From positions 17,933-81,932 of the forward strand of contig DGSN01000067.1 in NCBI GenBank assembly GCA_002393575.1: a stretch of DNA of 64,000 nucleotides, in the 5' to 3' direction. A program made the position numbers and the translations under genes. The notes beneath the pieces were generated by a model. That model saw only the letters and a program-made list of their open reading frames with translations, had not been told where the DNA came from and did no database searches. This stretch comes from Prevotellaceae bacterium UBA4361. Lineage in GTDB: Bacteria; Bacteroidota; Bacteroidia; Bacteroidales; Bacteroidaceae. Positions 51,760-60,432 of the stretch are shown one piece after another (positions within the stretch are counted from its first letter, which is position 1; every line of letters begins with the position of its first letter).

Positions 51760-52542
51760 TTATATCGTAAAGCCAGATTCTTTGAAAAGGACTTTTAACG
51801 GTTCCAAATCCGGCTCCTTCAAGCTCTGGGTCTGTCCCATGCCATACGTCATGCCCAAACGCTTATACTTGTCATAACCATTGCGATGGAAAGGCAGAAG
51901 ATTCACTTCGCGGATTTGAGGAATATCTTTCAGCAAAGCGATAATCTGCCGCATGCTTCCTTCATCATCATTGAATCGAGGTATCACAGGAATACGAGCA
52001 ATGATATGCACACCCTGATTAGCAATTCTTTTCAAATTGTCAATTGTTCTATCAAAGCCCATGCCGATAAATTCCTCAAACTTACTTTTATCGGCAGTCT
52101 TTACATCATAAAGAAACAAATCAGTATTCCTGCAAATATCCTCAAGATGATGGATTGGAGCAACGCCAGCCGTATCGATGCATGTATGCATATTCCTTGC
52201 TTTGCATTGTTTCAGCACCTCCAGCAAGAAATCCTCTTGCATCAAAGGCTCTCCTCCCGAAAATGTGACACCCCCACCCGACTCTTCAAAAAACACATAG
52301 TCCTTAGCTATTTCTTTCATGAGTTGCTCAACGCTCAATTCGTAGCCGACCACATGGCTTTCTTTAAAAACTCGGTCTCCTAACTTTTGTTTCACAGTCA
52401 TTCTCACTTCTTCAAACAACTGACTTTCTGGATTATGACACCAACGACAGTGCAAACTGCATCCTTTGAAGAACACAGTGGTACGGATTCCTGGTCCGTC
52501 GTGAATGGCATATCGTTTTATATCGAATATCTTACCGAGCAT
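51760..52542 (-). CDS. hypE: Glycyl radical enzyme activase (radical SAM)
   Basis: A 260-aa radical SAM protein that installs the glycyl radical on HypD. The cluster motif is CSLHCRWC in FFKGCSLHCRWCHNPES; GGGVTFSGGEPLMQ is the SAM-binding GGE region. Activases of glycerol-dehydratase type usually carry a ferredoxin-like insert with two extra [4Fe-4S] clusters after the first motif. Here that region (about 40-75) has no cysteines, so this is a short PFL-AE-like form. It starts 19 bp after dnaB ends. Confidence 0.88.
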   Translation of the reverse strand: MLGKIFDIKRYAIHDGPGIRTTVFFKGCSLHCRWCHNPESQLFEEVRMTVKQKLGDRVFKESHVVGYELSVEQLMKEIAKDYVFFEESGGGVTFSGGEPLMQEDFLLEVLKQCKARNMHTCIDTAGVAPIHHLEDICRNTDLFLYDVKTADKSKFEEFIGMGFDRTIDNLKRIANQGVHIIARIPVIPRFNDDEGSMRQIIALLKDIPQIREVNLLPFHRNGYDKYKRLGMTYGMGQTQSLKEPDLEPLKVLFKESGFTI

Positions 52543-52561
52543 TTATCTGAAGAATTGATGG

Positions 52562-54127
52562 TTAGAATGGTGCATCATTTTCAGGCATCATGTCGATGCT
52601 AATAGAACCTAATTGGTCGTCAATCGGTGCAGAATTATTTCCTGCCTTGTTATGAGACGATTGAATCACTCCATTTTCGTCCAAATTTGGAAGAGGAGGA
52701 GCATCATCAATATTGGAGAAGCGAGCAAAGTCGCTATCGAAACGCATACGTACATCTTTCACTTCACCATTACGATGCTTTGCAATGATAAATTCAGCCA
52801 AGCCGCGCGTATCATTGCCATGAGCGTCCTTATATATTTTATAATACTCTGGACGATGGATAAAACACACCATATCGGCATCCTGCTCAATGGCACCCGA
52901 TTCACGAAGGTCAGAAAGCTGAGGACGCTTACTTTCATAGTTTGCTGCATCAGGATTCGAAGCATTAGGAGCCGCAGTTCTACTTTCCACACTACGATTC
53001 AACTGCGAAAGCGCAATAATTGGAATGTTCAGCTCCTTGGCAAGTCCTTTCAACGAACGCGAAATTGTGCTCACCTCTTCCTGGCGCGAATTGTAAGACA
53101 TGCCCGAAGCATTCATCAACTGAAGATAGTCGATGATGATGAGTTTCACCCCATGTTCTCTTACCAATCGACGAGCCTTCGTTCGGAGTTCAAACACAGA
53201 GAGAGAAGGTGTATCGTCAATATAAAGCGGAGCACCACGCAACTGGTTGATATTCAAGTCCAACTGACTCCATTCGTGCTTTGCCAACTGTCCACTTCGG
53301 ATTTTACTACCCTCAATGCCACACACATTGACAATCAAACGGTTCACCAACTGCACATTCGACATTTCGAGTGAAAACATAGCCACAGGGTTTTTCATCG
53401 TGACAGCTATGTTGCGAGCCATAGAAAGCACAAAAGCTGTCTTACCCATAGCAGGACGAGCAGCTATAATGATTAAGTCTGAATTTTGCCATCCACTTGT
53501 CACAGAATCCAACTTGTCGAATCCACTGGCAAGACCAGACAAACCGTCTGTACGTTCAGCAGCCTTCAGCAACAGTTTGTAGGCATCGTCTATCACTGGG
53601 TCAATCTGAGTGAAATCCTTCTTCAGATTTGTTTTCGACAATTCAAAAAGCTGACCCTCAGCCTTTTGCATCAATTCTGCCACATCCTGTGCCTCGTCGA
53701 AAGCAGCCCTTTGGATATTACTTGTGTAAGTAATGAGTTCTCGGGCAAGAGCCTTCTGAGCAATGATGTGTGCATGGTATTCAATGTGTGCAGAAGATGT
53801 CATGCGTTGCGACAACTCCGCAATATAAGTCATTCCGCCAGCAGCTTCCAACTCACCCGTAGCACGCAGCTGCTGAGTGACAGTCAGCATATCCACAGGT
53901 TTGTTTTCACCTGCTAATGTTTGGATTGCCTGAAATATCGTTTTATGCTTTGAGTCATAAAACGAATTAGGTTTCAAGATGTCGGAAACAAGACCGAAAG
54001 CATCCTGTTCAATCAGACAAGCACCAATCACAGCGGCTTCCAAATCCGTTGCTTGGGGTTGTAATCTTCCTGCTTCGTTCACCTGTGGAGCAGAATCAAC
54101 TGTATTATTTTTCTTTCTTGGTGGCAT
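52562..54127 (-). CDS. dnaB: Replicative DNA helicase DnaB
   Basis: A 521-aa RecA-fold hexameric helicase. N-terminal domain (about 25-130, DLEAAVIGACLIEQDAF), linker, then the motor with AARPAMGKTAFVLS (Walker A), LIIIDYLQLM (Walker B), ALSQLNRSVE and SDLRESGAIEQDAD. No intein. A C-terminal tail of about 60 residues is acidic and ends NDAPF. hypE-hypD follow 19 bp downstream, so the helicase and hydroxyproline enzymes seem to share a transcript. Confidence 0.96.
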   Translation of the reverse strand: MPPRKKNNTVDSAPQVNEAGRLQPQATDLEAAVIGACLIEQDAFGLVSDILKPNSFYDSKHKTIFQAIQTLAGENKPVDMLTVTQQLRATGELEAAGGMTYIAELSQRMTSSAHIEYHAHIIAQKALARELITYTSNIQRAAFDEAQDVAELMQKAEGQLFELSKTNLKKDFTQIDPVIDDAYKLLLKAAERTDGLSGLASGFDKLDSVTSGWQNSDLIIIAARPAMGKTAFVLSMARNIAVTMKNPVAMFSLEMSNVQLVNRLIVNVCGIEGSKIRSGQLAKHEWSQLDLNINQLRGAPLYIDDTPSLSVFELRTKARRLVREHGVKLIIIDYLQLMNASGMSYNSRQEEVSTISRSLKGLAKELNIPIIALSQLNRSVESRTAAPNASNPDAANYESKRPQLSDLRESGAIEQDADMVCFIHRPEYYKIYKDAHGNDTRGLAEFIIAKHRNGEVKDVRMRFDSDFARFSNIDDAPPLPNLDENGVIQSSHNKAGNNSAPIDDQLGSISIDMMPENDAPF

Positions 54128-54279
54128 TCAGTTTGTTACGAAAGTCTTTGGTAACAATTAACGTGAAAAATATTCGCGCCCTTTCCGACGCGAATACTCT
54201 ATCTGTTCTAAAAAGATGTGAGGAGTTTATAAAAGTGAAGCGTTGTATCTCGTCAAGCTTCGCCCTTCGCTCTTCACGA

Positions 54280-54771
54280 TTACTTCATGATGTTCTTGAT
54301 GTTGGCAGTTGCTTGGTCGTATGCCTTTTCCCAATCCGTATCAAGAGAGAATGGAGTGAATGTTTTTGTATCATTCACATAGCAATAAATGCGTTCCTTG
54401 TCGTTGTCATTGAAAAGCGGATTGTTGAGCGAAGCATCACGATAGCAAGCAATCACTTCCTTACGTTTTTCTGTCGAAATAGCACGAGCCTTCGTTACAT
54501 AATAGATAAAGTCATCCACGAACGACTTCAGGTTAACCGCCTGGCTATCATAGAAATATGTATCCTTCGTAAGGGCACGTTTCTGAACCTGCGCATTCAA
54601 ATAGTTCAAGACGGTCACCTCAAACTGATTGATATCAATCTGTTCTTGCGAAGAATTAGGATTGTTCACAACTTTCACCGCACTGTTATACACAGTTTTG
54701 TAAAGATTCTGAGCATTGACTTGCAGCATGGAGCAAGTAGCTAATAATGCAGTAAAAAGGACTTTTTTCAT
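54280..54771 (-). CDS. Small secreted protein of unknown function
   Basis: A 163-aa exported protein: signal peptide MKKVLFTALLATCSMLQVNA, then a helical mature part with many Lys/Asp/Tyr (NLYKTVYNSAVKVVNN, FVDDFIYYVTKARAIS). I recognise no family. Three ATG codons in a row (54769-54777) make the exact start uncertain by two residues. A TATCTTTG -7 box lies at 54872-54879. Single gene. Confidence 0.7.
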   Translation of the reverse strand: MKKVLFTALLATCSMLQVNAQNLYKTVYNSAVKVVNNPNSSQEQIDINQFEVTVLNYLNAQVQKRALTKDTYFYDSQAVNLKSFVDDFIYYVTKARAISTEKRKEVIACYRDASLNNPLFNDNDKERIYCYVNDTKTFTPFSLDTDWEKAYDQATANIKNIMK

Positions 54772-54871
54772 CATCATGGTTATCAATTATGTTAAATAAA
54801 TAGGGTTCTTTTGTATTTGTATTGAATCTAAGTAGTTTTGCGTTGAAAAACATTCTTATCTGAAAACTCGA

Positions 54872-54879
54872 CAAAGATA
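54872..54879 (-). promoter_or_regulatory. -7 promoter element of the 54280 gene
   Basis: TATCTTTG on the minus strand, giving a leader of about 95 nt before the start at 54771. No TTTG -33 box at the right distance. The rest of 54772-55018 is AT-rich with nothing I can name. Confidence 0.5.
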
Positions 54880-55023
54880 AAGATTTAAATTAAAATTTAA
54901 AAATACTTTTCATGTTTTTTTTGCAATAGACAAAGAATGATTCTCATTGTTAACTAAAGTTTAGGATTCCGCTTTATTTTTAGGCATTTCTGTTGCATTT
55001 TCTTTGACGGGAATTAAGTGTTA

Positions 55024-55124
55024 TGCGACTGGGGATTGACAATTACGCGATTGGGGAACGACACTTATGCGATTGGGGATTTACTTGAGTTGCGTCCCAA
55101 TGGATTTTCGCTCAGTCCCCAAAG
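55024..55124. repeat. 22-bp phased array C
   Basis: Forward cores ACTGGGGA at 55028, ATTGGGGA at 55050 and 55072, then the inverted core GTCCCAAT at 55094: steps of exactly 22 bp. A further inverted GTCCCC is at 55115 (21 bp on). Units begin TGCG or CGCG as in arrays A and B. It lies 3' of ispH (which ends at 55185 on the minus strand) and upstream of the 54280 gene. Confidence 0.85.
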
Positions 55125-55184
55125 AAGAAATTCAAATGAAAATCTGCTAAAAGAAAAGAGGGTAAAATGCAGAAAAATATAACA

Positions 55185-56069
55185 TCAGTACGAGTTTTGA
55201 ATGATTGCATCGCGGCAATCTTCCATCAACCATTTAGGCGTGGAAGTAGCACCACAGATACCTACGGAATCCACTCCCTCGAACCACGAAGGGTCTATTT
55301 CCTGTGGACTTTCCACCATGTGAGTACGTGGGTTCACCTTACAACATTCGTTGAAAAGAACCTTTCCATTACTGCTTTTCTTTCCGCAAACAAAAAGAAT
55401 CACATCGTGTTTCTTGGCAAAAGCCTGTATGTTAGGCATTCGGTTTGCCACTTGGCGACAAATCGTGTCGTAATACTTGAAAAATCCGTCTTCCACTTCC
55501 CCACCCTGCTCTTCAGCAAAACGCATCTCGATGTATTTCACAATTTCACGAAAACCAACTAACGACTTGGTTGTCTGGGAGTAAAGACTAATTGGACGGG
55601 TGAAATCCAGTTCCTTTGCATCTTCCAGGTTCTCTATCACAATGGCAGTGCCATTAGTTTGTCCTACCAAGCCCACCACCTCGGCATGTCCGTTTTTTCC
55701 GTAAATCACAATCTGACGAAGATGGTTCTCATCAGCATCATATTCTGCCTTGATTCGCTTTTGCAAATTAAGCACTACGGGACATGTGGCATCAATCAGT
55801 TCTATGTTGTTTGCTTGTGCCAAATGATAAGTGCGAGGAGGTTCACCATGAGCACGCAGCAGCACTTTCGTATCGTGAAGATGCACTAAATCAGCATGTT
55901 CCACAGTGACAAGACCTAATTTTTTCAATCGCTCACACTCGCGACCATTATGCACAATATCTCCCAAGCAGTAGAGCGAACTGCTAACTGCCAGTTCCTC
56001 TTCCGCTTTGCGAATTGCCGTGGTAACTCCAAAGCAAAATCCGGAGCCATTATCAATCTCTACTATCAT
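55185..56069 (-). CDS. ispH: 4-hydroxy-3-methylbut-2-enyl diphosphate reductase IspH
   Basis: A 294-aa [4Fe-4S] enzyme making IPP and DMAPP in the non-mevalonate isoprenoid pathway. Cluster cysteines are in GSGFCFGV, IDATCPVV and VGICGATSTPKWL. Other conserved parts are GDIVHNG, RAHGEPP, GKNGHAEVVGLVGQT and DTICRQVANR. Start at 56069 (MIVEIDNGSGFCFGV); a longer frame would add 14 residues from AT-rich sequence. 79 bp after cmk. Confidence 0.95.
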   Translation of the reverse strand: MIVEIDNGSGFCFGVTTAIRKAEEELAVSSSLYCLGDIVHNGRECERLKKLGLVTVEHADLVHLHDTKVLLRAHGEPPRTYHLAQANNIELIDATCPVVLNLQKRIKAEYDADENHLRQIVIYGKNGHAEVVGLVGQTNGTAIVIENLEDAKELDFTRPISLYSQTTKSLVGFREIVKYIEMRFAEEQGGEVEDGFFKYYDTICRQVANRMPNIQAFAKKHDVILFVCGKKSSNGKVLFNECCKVNPRTHMVESPQEIDPSWFEGVDSVGICGATSTPKWLMEDCRDAIIQNSY

Positions 56070-56148
56070 GCGTGGGGAAAAAGAAAAAAAGTTAAAAGCT
56101 AAAATTGCCATTCATAGCTCTTTTAACTTTTAACTTTCTAAATAAATA

Positions 56149-56847
56149 TTATGCGTTCACTACAGCGTTGAATTTCTCCAAGAGCCAAGCATTCTGCTCT
56201 TCGCGTGTGCAATTGCTATTGTCAAGCACAACAGCATCTTCAGCCTGGCGAAGTGGAGATACCTCACGGGTGGAATCAATCTGGTCGCGCTCAATGACAT
56301 TCTTCAGAATCTCATCGTAGTCCACGTCTTTTTCACCTTTTGCAACCAGTTCATCATAGCGACGCTGAGCACGAATCTCAGCTGATGCTGTAATGAAAAC
56401 CTTCAATTCTGCATCAGGGAAAACCACTGTACCAATGTCCCTTCCATCCATCACGATGCCCTTCTCCTTGCCCATCGCTTGCTGCTGAGCCACAAGGAAT
56501 TTACGTACAAACGGGAGTGCTGCAATAGGACTAACATTATTGGAAACTTCCATGCCACGAATTTCATCTTCCACCACTTCTCCATTCAGGCAAGCGAGAG
56601 GAAGATTGGTTTCTGGGTCAAGCTGGAAGCTTACTTTCACACGGCAACACTCAATGTGCTGCTGAAGTGCAAAATCGTAGATTTTTCCATTTTCTATAAG
56701 ATGATTGCGAAGTGCATAAAGTGTCACAACACGATACATGGCACCTGTATCAACATATATATAACCAACAGTTCGTGCAAGGGCTTTTGCCATGGTACTC
56801 TTTCCGCAAGAAGAGTGTCCATCGATGGCAACAACTATCTTTTTCAT
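56149..56847 (-). CDS. cmk: Cytidylate kinase
   Basis: A 232-aa NMP kinase phosphorylating CMP/dCMP. AIDGHSSCGKSTMAKALA is the P-loop; VDTGAMYRVVTLYALR is the CMP-site helix; VMDGRDIGTVVFPDA is the family signature. Probably an operon secA-cmk-ispH on the minus strand. Confidence 0.95.
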   Translation of the reverse strand: MKKIVVAIDGHSSCGKSTMAKALARTVGYIYVDTGAMYRVVTLYALRNHLIENGKIYDFALQQHIECCRVKVSFQLDPETNLPLACLNGEVVEDEIRGMEVSNNVSPIAALPFVRKFLVAQQQAMGKEKGIVMDGRDIGTVVFPDAELKVFITASAEIRAQRRYDELVAKGEKDVDYDEILKNVIERDQIDSTREVSPLRQAEDAVVLDNSNCTREEQNAWLLEKFNAVVNA

Positions 56848-56888
56848 TTCAAAATCAATGATTTATAGGATTTTATTAATTTGTTTGA

Positions 56889-59800
56889 TTAAACAAGTCC
56901 TCTGCCGTGGCAGTTCTTGAATTTCTTACCAGAACCGCAAGGACACGGATCATTTCTTCCCACTCGTGGCTGATTATTAACGATAGGACGACGCTCCACT
57001 GGTCCACGACTTGTCTGAGCATGAGCTGCTTGTTGCATAGCCTTCTGCGTTTCAGATGGCTCATCCAGATTCTGCTTCGACTCCGTATATTGTGGACGCT
57101 GAGCAGGTTGCTGTGGAGGCGCTTGCCGAACTGTCGATTGTCCAGGTGCTTGCTGAGGAGCATTCTGAGGAGGTTGCTGAACTGGAAGCGATGTGCGCAT
57201 CAGCACAGAAATCGTGCCATCATTGATTTCGTTCACCATATTGTCGAACAATGTCACCGACTCCAGTTTGAAAATCAACAGAGGGTCTTTCTGCTCGTAG
57301 CTGGCATTCTGAACGGAGTGCTGCAATTCATCGAGCGCACGAAGGTTCTCCTTCCAAGCATCATCAATCGTGTGGAGCAAAATAGCCTTTTCGAACTGCA
57401 GCATCACATTGTTTGCCTGAGTTTCGTATGCTTCCTTCAGAGGAACGGAAATCTGATACATCCTGCGTCCGTCTGTGAGTGGAACAAGGATGTTTTCATA
57501 CATGTTTCCCTTTGTTTCATACACATCCTTAATCACAGGATATGCCGTGTTTGCAAAACGCTCACAACGCTTCTTGAAACTTGCCAAAACGAGTTCGAAT
57601 GCTTCATTTTCAAGTGCTTCGCGTCCCTTTTCCTCATGCTGTTCCGCTGTGAAAGGATATTCCATAGCGAAAATGCGGAGGAACTGCTCCTTGCAACCTT
57701 CGAAGTCGTTGTTCTCTATGATATTGACCGTGCGGTCCCAAATCATGTTGGTAATATCCATTCCGATACGCTGTCCCATCAAGGCATGGCGACGACGCTC
57801 GTAAATCACCTTGCGTTGCTTGTTCATCACATCGTCGTACTCCAGCAAACGCTTACGAATACCGAAGTTGTTCTCCTCCACCTTCTTCTGGGCACGCTCA
57901 ATCGACTTGTTAATCATTGGGTGCTCAATCATCTCGCCTTCCTCGAATCCGAGCTTATCCATGATGGAAGAAATGCGGTCCGAAGCAAAGAGTCGCATCA
58001 GCTTATCCTCAAGCGACACATAGAACACAGAAGAACCTGGGTCTCCCTGACGACCTGCACGTCCACGCAACTGACGGTCCACGCGACGGCTTTCATGACG
58101 CTCCGTACCGATAATGGCAAGACCACCTGCTGCTTTCACTTCATCCGAAAGCTTGATATCGGTACCACGACCTGCCATGTTGGTAGCAATGGTAACGATA
58201 GAGCGCTGACCAGCCTGTGCCACGATGTCTGCTTCCTTCTGATGCAATTTGGCATTGAGGACATTGTGCTCAATCTTGCGCATCTGCAACATCTTGGAAA
58301 GCATTTCAGAGATTTCCACCGAAGTAGTACCTACGAGCACTGGACGTCCCGCAGCTATCATGCGCTCAATCTCCTCAATAACAGCCTTATACTTCTCACG
58401 ATTCGTCTTATACACACGGTCGTTCATATCATTTCGTGCAACAGGACGATTCGTAGGAATCTCAACCACATCGAGCTTGTAGATGTCCCAAAACTCACCT
58501 GCTTCCGTAATGGCTGTACCCGTCATACCCGAGAGCTTGTGGTACATACGGAAATAATTCTGCAAGGTAATCGTGGCGAAAGTCTGCGTAGCAGCCTCTA
58601 CCTTCACGCGTTCCTTTGCTTCCACAGCCTGATGCAGTCCATCGCTCCATCTACGGCCTTCCATGATACGACCCGTCTGCTCATCCACAATCTTCACCTC
58701 GCCATCCATCACCACATAGTCATCATCCTTGACGAACATCGTGTAAGCTTTGAGCAACTGCTGCATGGTGTGTACACGTTCCGACTTCACCGCATAGTCT
58801 GCCATCAGTTCGTCCTTCTTGGCAAGACGCTCCTCCTCGTCGCTAATCGTATTGTCGAGTTCCGCCAACTGCCCTGTAATATCTGGCAGCACGAAGAATT
58901 GGTCATCCTTCACGATGTCAGCAATGAGTTGGTTACCCTTATCTGTCATTTCCACCGACTTCAGCTTCTCATCCACAACGAAGTACAATGGCTCCGTAGC
59001 CTCAGGCATCCTGCGGTTATTGTTTTCCATGTAGATTTCCTCCGTCTTGAGGAGACCCGTCTTGATGCCATCTTCTGAAAGGAACTTGATGAGTGCCTTG
59101 TTCTTTGGCATCGACTTATAGGCACGGAACAACGACAGGAAACCAGCTTCCACTTCCTTCTGGTCCTCGCTGTAGATTTGCTTGCGAGCCGTTGCCAAGT
59201 ATTCAGTTGCCAGCTTGCGCTGAGCCTCCACCAGCTTCTCAACAATAGGACAATACTCATCGTACATCTGAATCTCTCCCTTAGGGATAGGGCCAGAGAT
59301 GATGAGAGGAGTTCGAGCATCATCAATCAGCACGGAATCGACCTCATCGACGATGGCAAAGTTGTGGGAACGCTGCACGAGTTCCTCTGGGCGCATTGCC
59401 ATGTTGTCGCGCAAGTAGTCGAAACCGAATTCATTGTTCGTACCGAAAGTAATATCAGCCTGATATGCCTTTCTTCGTGCGTCCGAGTTAGGCTGATGCT
59501 TATCGATGCAATCCACACTCAAGCCGTGGAACATGTAGAGCGGACCCATCCACTCCGAGTCACGTTTTGCCAAATAGTCATTGACCGTGACAACATGCAC
59601 ACCATTGCGCGTGAGGGCATTGAGGAACACAGGAAGGGTTGCCACGAGCGTCTTACCTTCACCCGTTGCCATTTCCGCAATCTTACCCTGATGCAGAACC
59701 ACACCACCGAAGAGCTGAACATCATAGTGAATCATGTTCCAAACGGTATCGTTTCCGCCTGCCACCCAGTGATTATGCCAAATAGCCTTGTCGCCATCTA

Positions 59801-60245
59801 TATCCACAAAATCATGAGTCATGGAGAGCTCCTTATCAAACTCCGTAGCAGTGACAACCACTTCCTCATTCTCAGTGAATCGGCGAGCAGTATCTTTCAC
59901 AATCGCAAAAACCGTAGGCAGCACCTCATTGAGTCCCTTCTCGAAAATATCCAAGATTTCAGCATCAATCTTGTCGATTTCATCAAAAATAGGCTGACGC
60001 TGGTCGATTTCCGTTTCCTTGATTTTTGCATTGAGCTCATCAATCTTTGCTCTTTCGTCTTTCACAAGGCCCTGCAAATAAGCCTTGATTTCCTCTGTCT
60101 TGGCACGAAGTTCATCGTTCGACAGCTTTTGAATCTCTGGATACACGTTAAGCACCTTCTGCACAATAGGCTTAATCTCCTTCATATCGCGAGTAGCCTT
60201 ATTGCCAAAGAGAGAACTTAGGAATCCATTTAATGAAAATGCCAT
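56889..60245 (-). CDS. secA: Preprotein translocase ATPase SecA
   Basis: An 1118-aa SecA motor. MATGEGKTLVATLPVFL (Walker A), VDEVDSVLIDDARTPLIISG (DEAD-like), GTTSVEISE and NMAGRGTDIKL (helicase motif region) are present. The length exceeds the E. coli 901 aa, in part through an N-terminal insert with acidic/charged helices and a Pro/Gln-rich linker (about 1035-1085) before the zinc-binding SEC-C tail (DPCPCGSGKKFKNCHG). Typical of Bacteroidota SecA. Confidence 0.97.
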   Translation of the reverse strand: MAFSLNGFLSSLFGNKATRDMKEIKPIVQKVLNVYPEIQKLSNDELRAKTEEIKAYLQGLVKDERAKIDELNAKIKETEIDQRQPIFDEIDKIDAEILDIFEKGLNEVLPTVFAIVKDTARRFTENEEVVVTATEFDKELSMTHDFVDIDGDKAIWHNHWVAGGNDTVWNMIHYDVQLFGGVVLHQGKIAEMATGEGKTLVATLPVFLNALTRNGVHVVTVNDYLAKRDSEWMGPLYMFHGLSVDCIDKHQPNSDARRKAYQADITFGTNNEFGFDYLRDNMAMRPEELVQRSHNFAIVDEVDSVLIDDARTPLIISGPIPKGEIQMYDEYCPIVEKLVEAQRKLATEYLATARKQIYSEDQKEVEAGFLSLFRAYKSMPKNKALIKFLSEDGIKTGLLKTEEIYMENNNRRMPEATEPLYFVVDEKLKSVEMTDKGNQLIADIVKDDQFFVLPDITGQLAELDNTISDEEERLAKKDELMADYAVKSERVHTMQQLLKAYTMFVKDDDYVVMDGEVKIVDEQTGRIMEGRRWSDGLHQAVEAKERVKVEAATQTFATITLQNYFRMYHKLSGMTGTAITEAGEFWDIYKLDVVEIPTNRPVARNDMNDRVYKTNREKYKAVIEEIERMIAAGRPVLVGTTSVEISEMLSKMLQMRKIEHNVLNAKLHQKEADIVAQAGQRSIVTIATNMAGRGTDIKLSDEVKAAGGLAIIGTERHESRRVDRQLRGRAGRQGDPGSSVFYVSLEDKLMRLFASDRISSIMDKLGFEEGEMIEHPMINKSIERAQKKVEENNFGIRKRLLEYDDVMNKQRKVIYERRRHALMGQRIGMDITNMIWDRTVNIIENNDFEGCKEQFLRIFAMEYPFTAEQHEEKGREALENEAFELVLASFKKRCERFANTAYPVIKDVYETKGNMYENILVPLTDGRRMYQISVPLKEAYETQANNVMLQFEKAILLHTIDDAWKENLRALDELQHSVQNASYEQKDPLLIFKLESVTLFDNMVNEINDGTISVLMRTSLPVQQPPQNAPQQAPGQSTVRQAPPQQPAQRPQYTESKQNLDEPSETQKAMQQAAHAQTSRGPVERRPIVNNQPRVGRNDPCPCGSGKKFKNCHGRGLV

Positions 60246-60338
60246 AATATCTATTTTGTATTTAGTTTCTTAAAAATTCAATTTCTCTTTTCAATGTAAG
60301 TTCTTTCCTTTCTGCTTTCTCAGTAAGCTTCGGTTCCA

Positions 60339-60401
60339 CCGAAGCCTCCCTCCAGCCCGCCGAAGCCTCCCTCCAGCCCGCCGAAGCCTCCCTCCAGCCA
60401 C
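60339..60401. repeat. 21-bp tandem repeat, three copies
   Basis: CCGAAGCCTCCCTCCAGCC starts at 60339, 60360 and 60381, period 21 bp, last copy diverging at its end. It is flanked by CTTCGGTTCCACCGAAG and CCTTCGGTTCTGCCGAAGG, two small hairpins. It fills most of the 187-bp gap between secA and the phosphatase-fold gene. Confidence 0.85.
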
Positions 60402-60432
60402 CGTTCCCTTCGGTTCTGCCGAAGGTCTTCTA

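Noticed and set aside
56907..59078. 723-aa plus-strand open frame
   Set aside because: It is the antisense of secA; the composition is His/Leu/Arg-rich noise with no family motif, while the minus strand encodes full-length SecA.
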